Origin: an uncultured Propionibacteriaceae bacterium
GTDB lineage: Bacteria > Actinomycetota > Actinomycetes > Propionibacteriales > Propionibacteriaceae
Direction of reading: 5' to 3'
Length of the DNA: 6,632 bases
NCBI GenBank assembly: GCA_937859105.1
Contig: CALMAD010000069.1
Coordinates: forward strand, 1-6,632
The translations under genes were made by a program, and so were the position numbers. Position 1 is the stretch's first letter. Each line of letters begins with the position of its first letter. The notes beneath the pieces were generated by a model, which was given only the letters and a program-made list of their open reading frames with translations, was not told the origin of the DNA and made no database searches. This document shows positions 1 to 5,983 of the stretch, piece after piece.

Positions 1-939
1 ACCGCGACGCTGTCGGCTCGCGTGCTCGACGCGTCGGGCCACGCGAGCGCCGAGGCGTCGGTGGAGACGCCGGCGTCCGCGAGCCCCGAAGAGCTCGGAC
101 GCCGCGTGGCCGCCGCGCTGCTGGCGGCGGGGGCGGCGTCCGTCACGGCGCTGGGCGAGGGCCGCGACTCCCAACTGGAAGACTTCCACGACGACCAGGC
201 GCTCTGGGCGCCCGGCACGACGACCGACCTGGTGGGCCGGCACATCCTGCTGCCCCGGGCCGACGGGTCGCTGGCGGACGCCGTGCGTGCGGCCGGCGCC
301 GACGTCACGTGCGCGCCGCTGACGCGGACGCTGGCGCTGCCGTTCCCTCCGCGGCTGCCGCGGGGGGCGGATTGGCTGGTGCTGACGTCGTCGAACTCGC
401 TGAAGGTCCTGGTGGAGAGCGGGTTCAACCTGCGCGACATCGGCTTTCAGATCGCGGCGGTCGGCCCGGCGACGCGGGCGGCCGTGGTCGCGGAGGGGTT
501 CCGCGTCGGCCTGACCCCCGAGGGGTCGGCCTCGGCGGACGACCTCGCGCGGGCTTTCCCGAGCGGCAGCGGGCGCGTGGTGATCCCGGGCTCGGCGCAG
601 AGCAAGCCGGCCCTCGCCGAGGCCCTGCGCGCGAAGGGCTGGACCGTCGTGGTCATTCCGATCTACAGCACCGCCCCCGTCTCCCGCGCGCCGGCTGCGG
701 TCGCGCGGGCCTGGTCGCGCGGCGACTTCGACGCCGTCGTCGTCACGGCCGGCTCGGTCGCCTCGGCCGTCATCGAACTGCTCGGGCCCCCGCCCGAGCG
801 CACCCGCGTCGTCGCGTTCGGCAAACCGAGCGCGGCGGCGGCCACCGACCTGGGCCTGGAGGTCGCGGCGACCGCCGCGACGCAAGACGGCCCGGGCCTC
901 GTCGGCGCCCTCACCCGCGCCCTCGGAAAGGAACACTGA
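1..939 (+). CDS. hemD: HemC-HemD fusion, 3' part (hydroxymethylbilane synthase C-terminus + uroporphyrinogen-III synthase)
   Basis: The gene is open at the left edge; 312 residues are visible. Residues 1 to about 60 look like the end of domain 3 of hydroxymethylbilane synthase (HemC): a strand ending in an [15 protein letters not shown] helix like that closing HemC proteins. The cofactor-binding Cys of HemC would lie upstream of the window. After a short linker, residues about 77-312 read as uroporphyrinogen-III synthase (HemD): [10 protein letters not shown] opens the first half, WLVLTSSNS and [10 protein letters not shown] follow, and [10 protein letters not shown] and [12 protein letters not shown] mark the second half. 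The frame has no stop between the two parts, so I call a fusion covering two consecutive steps: porphobilinogen to hydroxymethylbilane to uroporphyrinogen III, in the cytosol. The stop overlaps the hemB start by one base (TGATG), implying one transcript and coupled translation. HemD is a poorly conserved family, but position and motifs make the call firm; the HemC part rests on about 60 residues. No promoter is visible. Confidence 0.87.
   Translation, partial: TATLSARVLDASGHASAEASVETPASASPEELGRRVAAALLAAGAASVTALGEGRDSQLEDFHDDQALWAPGTTTDLVGRHILLPRADGSLADAVRAAGADVTCAPLTRTLALPFPPRLPRGADWLVLTSSNSLKVLVESGFNLRDIGFQIAAVGPATRAAVVAEGFRVGLTPEGSASADDLARAFPSGSGRVVIPGSAQSKPALAEALRAKGWTVVVIPIYSTAPVSRAPAAVARAWSRGDFDAVVVTAGSVASAVIELLGPPPERTRVVAFGKPSAAAATDLGLEVAATAATQDGPGLVGALTRALGKEH
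925..932 (+). promoter_or_regulatory. Ribosome binding site of hemB
   Basis: GGAAAGGA lies 6 nt before the ATG at 939, inside the last codons of the HemC-HemD gene. It fixes the hemB start at 939 rather than at any of the upstream in-frame codons, which would run through the hemD coding sequence. Confidence 0.7.
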
Positions 940-1916
940 TGGAGATCCCTGTCGTCCGTCCCCGCCGTCTGCGCACGACGCCGGCCATGCGCCGGCTCGT
1001 GCGGGAGACGCACGTCCGCCCCAGCCAACTCGTGCTGCCGGTGTTCGTCGCCGACGGGCTGGACGCGCCGCGTCCGATCACCTCGCTCCCCGGCGTCGTG
1101 CAGCACAGCATCGACTCGCTGAAGGCGGAGGCCGCGCGCGCCGTCGAGGCCGGGCTGGGCGGCGTGATGCTGTTCGGCGTCCCGAACGAGGACGACAAGG
1201 ACGCCGCCGGCTCGGCCGGCAGGTCGCCCGAGGGCATCCTGAACCGCGGCATCGCGGCGGTAAAAGCCGAAGTGGGCGACGAGACCGTCGTCATGGCCGA
1301 CACGTGCCTCGACGAGTTCACCGACCACGGCCACTGCGGCGTCCTGACCCACGACGGTCGCGTCGACAACGACGCGACCCTGGCGCTCTACTGCGAGATG
1401 GCCGTCGAGCAGGCGCGGGCGGGGGCGCACGTCGTCGGGCCGTCCGGCATGATGGACGGCCAGGTGCACGCCATCCGCACCGCGCTCGACGACGCGGGCT
1501 TCCACGACACCTCGGTGCTGGCGTACTCCGCGAAGTACGCGTCGGCCTTCTTCGGGCCGTTCCGCGAGGCGGTCGGCTCGTCGCTCCAGGGCGACCGCAA
1601 CGCCTACCAGCAGGATCCGGCGAACCGCCGCGAGGGCCTGCTGGAGGCCAACCTCGACATCGACGAGGGGGCCGACATGGTCATGGTGAAGCCCGCCGGC
1701 TACTACCTCGACGTCGTGGCCGACGTGGCCGCGGTGTCGCCGGTGCCGGTGGCGGCCTATCAGGTGTCCGGGGAGTACGCGATGATCGAGGCCGCCGCCG
1801 AGCACGGCTGGATCAACCGCGAGCGCGCGATCGCCGAGTCGGTGACCGGCATCGTCCGGGCGGGGGCCGACATCGTGCTGACCTACTGGGCGCTCGAGTT
1901 GGCGGGGCGGCTGTGA
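939..1916 (+). CDS. hemB: Porphobilinogen synthase (delta-aminolevulinic acid dehydratase)
   Basis: HemB condenses two 5-aminolevulinate molecules into porphobilinogen in the cytosol, as a homo-octamer in the known family. The 325-residue length is normal. The two active-site lysines are visible: K199 in [16 protein letters not shown] and the Schiff-base K251 in [13 protein letters not shown]. The metal-site segment is D121[13 protein letters not shown]134, so the three ligand positions are C123, D125 and C133. This lies between the all-Cys zinc type (DxCxCx...CG) and the Ala/Asp type (DxALDx...DG); the metal used cannot be read from sequence. The ATG at 939 has a good Shine-Dalgarno sequence and overlaps the preceding stop by one base. 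The reading frame stays open upstream to 309, but only as a shadow of hemD. The stop overlaps the next gene by 4 nt (GTGA). Transcription is probably from an upstream promoter outside the window. Confidence 0.97.
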   Translation: MEIPVVRPRRLRTTPAMRRLVRETHVRPSQLVLPVFVADGLDAPRPITSLPGVVQHSIDSLKAEAARAVEAGLGGVMLFGVPNEDDKDAAGSAGRSPEGILNRGIAAVKAEVGDETVVMADTCLDEFTDHGHCGVLTHDGRVDNDATLALYCEMAVEQARAGAHVVGPSGMMDGQVHAIRTALDDAGFHDTSVLAYSAKYASAFFGPFREAVGSSLQGDRNAYQQDPANRREGLLEANLDIDEGADMVMVKPAGYYLDVVADVAAVSPVPVAAYQVSGEYAMIEAAAEHGWINRERAIAESVTGIVRAGADIVLTYWALELAGRL

Positions 1917-2506
1917 CGCGGGACGCCTCCGCGGAGGCGGGATCGCGGGCGCGCGACCTGCTGCCGGAGGCAGCGGCGTCCGTCAGCGAGGCCGTCGCGC
2001 TGGTACCCGAGGACGCCTGGGGCAACCCCTCGCCGTGCGAGGGCTGGAGCGTGCGGGACGTGCTGAACCACCTCACCAGCGAGCACCTGTGGGCGCCGCG
2101 GCTGCTGGCCGGCGACACGATCGCCGACGTGGGGGACGCCTACGAGGGCGACGTCCTCGGGGCCGACCCGCGGGCGTCCTGGAAGGCGGCGGTGGCCCGG
2201 TCGATGCTGGCGTGGGCGCAGGCGTCCGACGAGGGCCGTGAGCTGCAGATGAGCTTCGGGCCGTGCACGGTCGGCGAGTACGCGCAGCAGATGCTGGTGG
2301 ACCTCGTCGTCCACGGGTGGGATGTGGCGCGGGGCGCAGACGTGGTGTTCGACCCGCCGGCCGACGCCGTCGAGGAGGCCCTGCACTACGCGGCGTCGAT
2401 GGCCGACCCCGACGGCGTCCCGGGCCTCTTCGCGGCCCCGGTGGAAACGTCGTCGGAGGATCGGCTCGACGTGCTCGTGGCGCTGCTCGGCCGCGAGCCG
2501 GCGTAG
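1913..2506 (+). CDS. TIGR03086-like metal-binding protein (DinB / mycothiol-dependent isomerase fold)
   Basis: This 197-residue protein starts at a GTG that overlaps the hemB stop by 4 nt, so it is probably translated by coupling; no strong Shine-Dalgarno sequence is seen. The N-terminal half carries the family signature [20 protein letters not shown] (residues 38-57), and a second one, [14 protein letters not shown], lies at 128-141. H53, D130 and H134 are spaced like the His-Glu-His metal triad of mycothiol-dependent maleylpyruvate isomerase, with Asp for the Glu. No signal peptide or membrane segment is seen, so it should be cytosolic. The length fits the actinobacterial TIGR03086 group, whose function is unknown; related proteins use mycothiol in thiol-transfer or isomerase reactions. 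Its tight link to hemB suggests co-expression with heme synthesis, but a role there is only a guess. The frame continues open upstream to 1304, which is only the hemB shadow. Confidence 0.88.
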   Translation: MTRDASAEAGSRARDLLPEAAASVSEAVALVPEDAWGNPSPCEGWSVRDVLNHLTSEHLWAPRLLAGDTIADVGDAYEGDVLGADPRASWKAAVARSMLAWAQASDEGRELQMSFGPCTVGEYAQQMLVDLVVHGWDVARGADVVFDPPADAVEEALHYAASMADPDGVPGLFAAPVETSSEDRLDVLVALLGREPA

Positions 2507-2511
2507 GGCGA

Positions 2512-2542
2512 TACCGCGGCGCAGCGAGCGTGCGTCGCGGTA
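2512..2542 (+). terminator. Strong hairpin after the hemCD-hemB-TIGR03086 unit
   Basis: Left arm TACCGCGGCGCA (2512-2523) pairs with right arm TGCGTCGCGGTA (2531-2542) over 12 bp with a single G-U pair, around a 7-nt loop. It begins 5 nt after the stop codon of the preceding gene. No U-tract follows, so it is either an actinobacterial-type terminator lacking the U-run or an RNA-stabilising or attenuating hairpin before the CPBP gene. Confidence 0.55.
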
Positions 2543-2546
2543 GCGT
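2541..2546 (+). promoter_or_regulatory. Possible -10 element of the CPBP protease gene
   Basis: TAGCGT fits the actinobacterial TANNNT -10 pattern. It would start transcription near 2553, giving a leader of about 27 nt that contains the GAAAGG ribosome binding site (2564-2569). I see no convincing -35 hexamer, and the element overlaps the last two bases of the hairpin's right arm, so this is weak. Confidence 0.3.
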
Positions 2547-2579
2547 GCGGCTGTCGTCGCACCGAAAGGCCCCACCCCC

Positions 2580-3500
2580 ATGGCCGGCTCCCCCGCCCCC
2601 GCCGTATCCACGCTGCCCCGAGCCACCCGCCCGCGGGCGATCGCCGACGCCTGCCTCGCCGTCGCCGTCACGCTCGCGCTGCTGTGGCTGTCGGCCCGCG
2701 TCCCGCTCCCCTCGGCCGATCCCGGGTCCGCTCCTGCGACCGTCGCGTCCGCCGAGCGCGGCGCGCTCGGTGCTCCGTTCGTCACCAGCTTCGTGGCGTT
2801 CCAGGCGGCGTCCCTGCTGCTCATTCGCCTGTGGGGACGCCGACCGGGCGAGTTCGGCATCGGCCTCGCCCGGCCGCGCGCGTGGGTGGAGGCGGCGTGC
2901 ATGGCGCTGGTCGTGCTGGGCCCGGCGTGCGGCGTGCTGTTCCCGCTGGTGGGCATCCTGCGGCTGAGCCCGATGGGCGTCGGTGGGGTGGTGCTCGGGG
3001 CGGGCTTCCTCGCGTGCCTGCCGCTGGCCGGGCTCATGCTCCGCCGGACGACCGCCGTCGGTGAGGAACGCCTCCTCGCCCGCCCTCAGGCCGGCCAGGT
3101 CGCCGCCTGGGCGGGGATCCTGCTCGCCGCGTTGGCCGTCGGCTGGGCGCTGCACGCCGGGGTGCCCGCGGCCGCCCGCATCGCGTACGCCCTCGTGTTC
3201 GTCGGCATCGGCGAGGAACTCCTGTTCCGCGGCCTCGTACAGACCCGGCTCGACGAGGCCTTCGGACGCCCCTGGCGCTGGTTCGGCGCCGACGTCGGCC
3301 CGGGGCTCGTCATCGGCGCGGCCCTGTTCGGCGTCTCGCACCTGCTCGCGCCGGCGAACCCGTTCCAGTGGGGCTGGTTCCTCTGGACGTTCGCCATGGG
3401 CCTCGTCTTCGGCTGGCTCCGCGCCCGCACGGGCTCGATCGCCGCGCCCGCCCTCGTCCACGGCGTCCTGGACGCCGTCGCCGCGGCCCTCTCGCGCTGA
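2580..3500 (+). CDS. CPBP-family intramembrane metalloprotease (Abi / Rce1-like)
   Basis: This 306-residue protein is very hydrophobic, with about eight candidate membrane helices (roughly 21-40, 66-84, 101-123, 132-154, 173-193, 200-216, 240-258 and 265-303). The three CPBP motifs are present in order: EExxxR as E212-E213-L-L-F-R217, FxxxH as F250-G-V-S-H254, and HxxxB as H294-G-V-L-D298. These form the metal site of Rce1-type intramembrane glutamate proteases, so the catalytic set looks intact. Substrates of most bacterial members are unknown; some act in bacteriocin immunity or on membrane-bound regulators. The ATG at 2580 follows GAAAGG (2564-2569) at 10 nt and precedes a Pro/Ala-rich cytoplasmic tail. 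It lies between a heme gene unit ending at 2506 and hemL, all in the same direction, but hairpin and promoter signals on both sides suggest its own transcription unit. Family assignment is firm; function is open. Confidence 0.9.
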   Translation: MAGSPAPAVSTLPRATRPRAIADACLAVAVTLALLWLSARVPLPSADPGSAPATVASAERGALGAPFVTSFVAFQAASLLLIRLWGRRPGEFGIGLARPRAWVEAACMALVVLGPACGVLFPLVGILRLSPMGVGGVVLGAGFLACLPLAGLMLRRTTAVGEERLLARPQAGQVAAWAGILLAALAVGWALHAGVPAAARIAYALVFVGIGEELLFRGLVQTRLDEAFGRPWRWFGADVGPGLVIGAALFGVSHLLAPANPFQWGWFLWTFAMGLVFGWLRARTGSIAAPALVHGVLDAVAAALSR

Positions 3501-3529
3501 CCGCGGGACGGACACCGGCCCGGCCGCAC

Positions 3530-3535
3530 TAGCAT
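3530..3535 (+). promoter_or_regulatory. -10 element of a leaderless hemL promoter
   Basis: TAGCAT matches TANNNT and ends 7 nt before the ATG at 3543, so transcription would start at or next to the start codon. There is no Shine-Dalgarno sequence before the ATG. The -35 region is poor; GGACGG at 3506-3511 (18-nt spacer) is the best match and is weak. Confidence 0.55.
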
Positions 3536-3542
3536 GGCCGGC

Positions 3543-4850
3543 ATGGCTGACATGGACGAGGTGTACCGGCACGCGTGCGAGTTGATCCCGGGTGGGGTGA
3601 GTTCGCCGGTGCGGGCCTTCGGCTCGGTCGGGGGGACGCCGGTGTTCCTCGCTGCGGCGAAGGGCCCGCACGTCATCGACATCAACGGGCGCGAATACGT
3701 CGACCTCGTCTGCTCGTGGGGCCCCGCCCTGCTCGGGCACGCGCACCCCGAGGTCGTCGCGCGGGTCAACGAGGCGGCCGCCCGCGGCCTGTCGTTCGGG
3801 GCCCCGACCACCGCCGAGGTGCAACTGGCAGAGCTGATCCGCGGCCGCGTCCCGTTCGCCGAGAAGGTCCGGTTCGTGTCGACCGGCACCGAGGCCACGA
3901 TGACCGCCATCCGGCTGGCCCGCGGGGCCACCGGGCGCGACAAGATCGTGAAGTTCGCCGGCTGCTATCACGGCCACTCGGACGCCCTCCTCGCCGAGGC
4001 CGGCTCCGGCGTCGCGACGGCCGGGCTGCCGGGCAGCTCGGGCGTGACGAAGGCGTCCGCGGGCGACACGATCGTGCTCCCCTTCAACGACACCGACGCG
4101 CTCGCCGCCGCCTTCGAAGCGAACCCGGGCGAGATCGCCTGCGTGATCACCGAGGCCGCGGCGGCGAACATGGGGGTCGTGCCCCCGGCGCCCGGGTTCA
4201 ACGAGGCGATCCGCGGCCTGACGAGGGAGAACGGCGCCCTCATGATCTCCGACGAGGTGCTCACCGGGTTCCGGGTGCACCCGTCGGGCTGGTGGGGCCA
4301 CACCGACGGCCAGCCCACCCCCGACCTCGTCACGTTCGGCAAGGTGGTCGGCGGCGGCATGCCGCTGGCCGCGCTCGGCGGGCCGGCGTCCCTCATGGAC
4401 CTGCTCGCGCCCGTGGGCCCGGTCTACCAGGCCGGCACGCTGTCGGGGAACCCCCTCGCGACCGCCGCCGGCATCGCCACGCTCTCCCTCGCCGACGACG
4501 CGGTGTACGCGCGCGTCGACGAGGCGTCCGCGGCACTGCAGCGCGAGGTGCACGCGGCGCTGGCGGCCGCCGGCGTCCCGCACCGGGTGCAGGCGGCGTC
4601 CAACCTGTTCAGCGTGTTCTTCGGCGAGAACGCCGACGAGGTCGGCGTGACGAACTACACCGAGGCGAAGACGCAGGAGGCGTTCCGCTACCCGCCGTTC
4701 TTCCACGCGATGCTGGACGCCGGGGTCGCCCTGCCCCCGAGCGTCTTCGAGGCCTGGTTCCTGTCGGCCGCCCACGACGACGAGGCGCTCAACCGCATCG
4801 TCGACGCGCTCCCGGCCGCGGCGAAGGCTGCCGCCGAGGCGCGCGGCTGA
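3543..4850 (+). CDS. hemL: Glutamate-1-semialdehyde 2,1-aminomutase
   Basis: HemL is the PLP enzyme that converts glutamate-1-semialdehyde into 5-aminolevulinate, the last step of the C5 route, in the cytosol. The protein has 435 residues from the ATG at 3543, a normal length. It opens with the HemL signature [14 protein letters not shown] (residues 13-26). It carries [18 protein letters not shown] for PLP phosphate binding, CYHGHSD at 141-147, and the substrate-gating loop [17 protein letters not shown] (153-169), which separates HemL from other class III aminotransferases. SDEVLTGFR (236-244) gives the PLP-binding Asp, and [14 protein letters not shown] contains the Schiff-base K267. Residues 204-211 read EAAAANMG where many HemL proteins have EPVAGNMG. 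I prefer 3543 over the in-frame ATG at 3534, which lies inside the -10 hexamer, and over 3552. The gene implies that glutamyl-tRNA reductase (HemA) is encoded elsewhere. It converges with ispH. Confidence 0.97.
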   Translation: MADMDEVYRHACELIPGGVSSPVRAFGSVGGTPVFLAAAKGPHVIDINGREYVDLVCSWGPALLGHAHPEVVARVNEAAARGLSFGAPTTAEVQLAELIRGRVPFAEKVRFVSTGTEATMTAIRLARGATGRDKIVKFAGCYHGHSDALLAEAGSGVATAGLPGSSGVTKASAGDTIVLPFNDTDALAAAFEANPGEIACVITEAAAANMGVVPPAPGFNEAIRGLTRENGALMISDEVLTGFRVHPSGWWGHTDGQPTPDLVTFGKVVGGGMPLAALGGPASLMDLLAPVGPVYQAGTLSGNPLATAAGIATLSLADDAVYARVDEASAALQREVHAALAAAGVPHRVQAASNLFSVFFGENADEVGVTNYTEAKTQEAFRYPPFFHAMLDAGVALPPSVFEAWFLSAAHDDEALNRIVDALPAAAKAAAEARG

Positions 4851-4869
4851 CCGGCGTCCGGGCTGGTCA
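4848..4869 (+). terminator. Hairpin spanning the hemL stop codon
   Basis: TGACCGGC (4848-4855, beginning with the hemL stop) pairs with GCTGGTCA (4862-4869) over 8 bp with one G-U pair and a 6-nt loop. It has no U-tract. With the palindrome just downstream it probably helps end hemL transcription. Confidence 0.4.
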
Positions 4870-4872
4870 CCC

Positions 4873-4888
4873 CCCGCCGGCCGGCGGG
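4873..4888. terminator. GC palindrome between convergent hemL and ispH
   Basis: CCCGCCGGCCGGCGGG is a perfect 16-bp palindrome; as RNA it would fold into a 6-bp stem with a GGCC loop on either strand, and pairing extends outward by two more G-C pairs past one mismatch. Its place between two converging genes suggests a bidirectional terminator, although neither strand has a T-run after it. Confidence 0.5.
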
Positions 4889-4910
4889 TGGGCTACTCGG
4901 GTGGGCTACT
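4885..4910. repeat. 13-bp perfect tandem duplication over the ispH stop
   Basis: CGGGTGGGCTACT occurs twice back to back, at 4885-4897 and 4898-4910. The second copy contains the ispH stop (TAG on the minus strand, 4906-4908) and the first copy carries a second TAG 13 nt further on. The first copy also overlaps the right arm of the palindrome. Confidence 0.9.
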
Positions 4911-5871
4911 GAGTGTCGCAGGCAGACGCCTTGCGCAGATCCTTGCGCAGCTCGGGCGGCAGCGCGAACGTGAGGTTCTCCTCGGTGAGGCGCTCCTCGA
5001 CGGCCGCGGGGTAACCCCGCGACTCCAGGAACTCCAGCACGCCCTGCACGAGCGCGTCCGGCACGGACGCCCCCGACGTCACGCCGATCCTCTCCACCCC
5101 CTCGAGCCACGCGGGCTCGATCTCGCCGGCGTTGTCGACCCGATGGGACGCCTTCGCCCCGGCCTCCAGCGCCACCTCGACCAGCCGCACCGAGTTGGAC
5201 GAGTTGCGCGAGCCGACCACGATCACCAGGTCGGCGTTCTCGGCGATCTGCTTCACCGCCGACTGCCGGTTCTGCGTCGCGTAGCAGATGTCGTCGCTCG
5301 GCGGGTCGATGAGCTGGGGGAACTTCTCGCGCAGCTTCGACACCGTCTGGTAGGTTTCGTCGACGCTGAGGGTCGTCTGCGACAGCCACGCGACCTTGCT
5401 CGGGTCGGCGACCTCGACGCCCGCGACGTCGTCGGGGTGCTCCACGAGGATGATGTTCTCGGGCGCCTCGCCCGTGGTGCCCTCGACCTCCTCGTGCCCG
5501 GCGTGGCCGATGAGCAGGATCTGCTGGCCCTGGTTCGCGAACCGCTTCGCCTCGTGGTGCACCTTCGTCACCAGCGGGCAGGTCGCGTCGATGGTCTTCA
5601 GCCCCCGCTCGGACGCCTCCGCGTGCACCTGCGGAGACACCCCGTGCGCCGAGAAGACGACCGTCGCACCCTCGGGCACCTCGGCCAGCTCCTCGACGAA
5701 GACGGCGCCGCGCGCGCTCAGATCTTCCACCACGTGCCGGTTGTGCACGATCTGCTTGCGGACGTACACCGGCGGCCCGTACGCCTCCAGCGCCCGCTCG
5801 ACGGTGATGACGGCCCGGTCCACCCCGGCGCAATACCCGCGCGGGGCGGCGACGACAACGCTCTTGGTCAT
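4906..5871 (-). CDS. ispH: 4-hydroxy-3-methylbut-2-enyl diphosphate reductase
   Basis: IspH (LytB) reduces HMBPP to IPP and DMAPP, the last step of the MEP isoprenoid pathway, with an iron-sulfur cluster in the cytosol. The protein has 321 residues. The three cluster cysteines are C14 ([12 protein letters not shown]), C98 ([11 protein letters not shown]) and C196 ([11 protein letters not shown]). Substrate-binding residues are also visible: H43 in VHNRHVV, H76 in SAHGVSP, H126 and the proton donor E128 in [12 protein letters not shown]166/T167 in [11 protein letters not shown]224-S225-N226 in SRNSSNS, and S269 in TSGASVPD. The site is therefore complete. The start at 5871 is the only one that gives the family N-terminus [16 protein letters not shown]; the frame stays open far upstream, but only as a shadow of xseA. 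There is no Shine-Dalgarno sequence, and TAGACT ends 7 nt before the ATG, suggesting leaderless translation. The tail after the conserved core (about 285-321) is charged and ends in ACDTQ. It is convergent with hemL and divergent from xseA. Confidence 0.97.
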   Translation of the reverse strand: MTKSVVVAAPRGYCAGVDRAVITVERALEAYGPPVYVRKQIVHNRHVVEDLSARGAVFVEELAEVPEGATVVFSAHGVSPQVHAEASERGLKTIDATCPLVTKVHHEAKRFANQGQQILLIGHAGHEEVEGTTGEAPENIILVEHPDDVAGVEVADPSKVAWLSQTTLSVDETYQTVSKLREKFPQLIDPPSDDICYATQNRQSAVKQIAENADLVIVVGSRNSSNSVRLVEVALEAGAKASHRVDNAGEIEPAWLEGVERIGVTSGASVPDALVQGVLEFLESRGYPAAVEERLTEENLTFALPPELRKDLRKASACDTQ

Positions 5872-5878
5872 GCGGGCC

Positions 5879-5908
5879 AGTCTAGAGAGCACCCAACCCC
5901 AGTCCCAA
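5879..5908 (-). promoter_or_regulatory. Leaderless ispH promoter
   Basis: On the minus strand, TTGGGA (5908-5903; four of six bases of TTGACA) is followed after 18 nt by TAGACT (5884-5879), which ends 7 nt before the ispH ATG. This is the best -35/-10 pair in the window. No ribosome binding site precedes the ATG, which fits transcription starting at or next to the start codon. Confidence 0.6.
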
Positions 5909-5970
5909 AGGCGGCCGACGCACGACGAGGGACGCCCGTGCTGTAACGGCTGAATGTCCGAGGCCCGGTC

Positions 5971-5976
5971 TAGGGT
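5971..5976 (+). promoter_or_regulatory. -10 element of a leaderless xseA promoter
   Basis: TAGGGT matches TANNNT and ends 7 nt before the GTG at 5984. No good -35 is seen 16-19 nt upstream. GGGTGG within the same stretch (5973-5978) could instead act as a weak ribosome binding site on a longer transcript. Confidence 0.5.
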
Positions 5977-5983
5977 GGACGCC

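Noticed and set aside
309..938. Upstream extension of the hemB frame
   Set aside because: It overlaps the HemD coding frame and is Arg/Gly/Ala-rich; hemB has a proper start and ribosome binding site at 939.
232..939. A separate hemD starting at GTG 232
   Set aside because: The HemC-like sequence upstream is in the same frame with no stop before 937, so a fused protein is simpler; no clear ribosome binding site precedes 232.
663..1805. 380-codon minus-strand frame opposite hemD and hemB
   Set aside because: Antisense shadow of hemB, with His/Arg/Val-rich composition and no recognisable domain.
1304..1912. Upstream extension of the TIGR03086 frame
   Set aside because: It lies wholly inside hemB in another frame; the GTG at 1913 gives the family length and the usual 4-nt overlap.
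3534..3542. Earlier hemL start at the ATG at 3534
   Set aside because: This ATG overlaps the -10 hexamer, so it would not be on the transcript if that promoter is used; no ribosome binding site precedes it.
2073..4775. A 900-codon open frame on the minus strand across the CPBP gene and hemL
   Set aside because: It is Arg/Gly/Ala-rich low-complexity sequence opposite two clear genes. Long antisense frames are expected where third codon positions are almost all G or C.
5920..5945. Weak inverted repeat GCACG...CGTGC in the ispH-xseA gap
   Set aside because: Only 5 bp with a 12-nt loop, which is expected by chance in this base composition.
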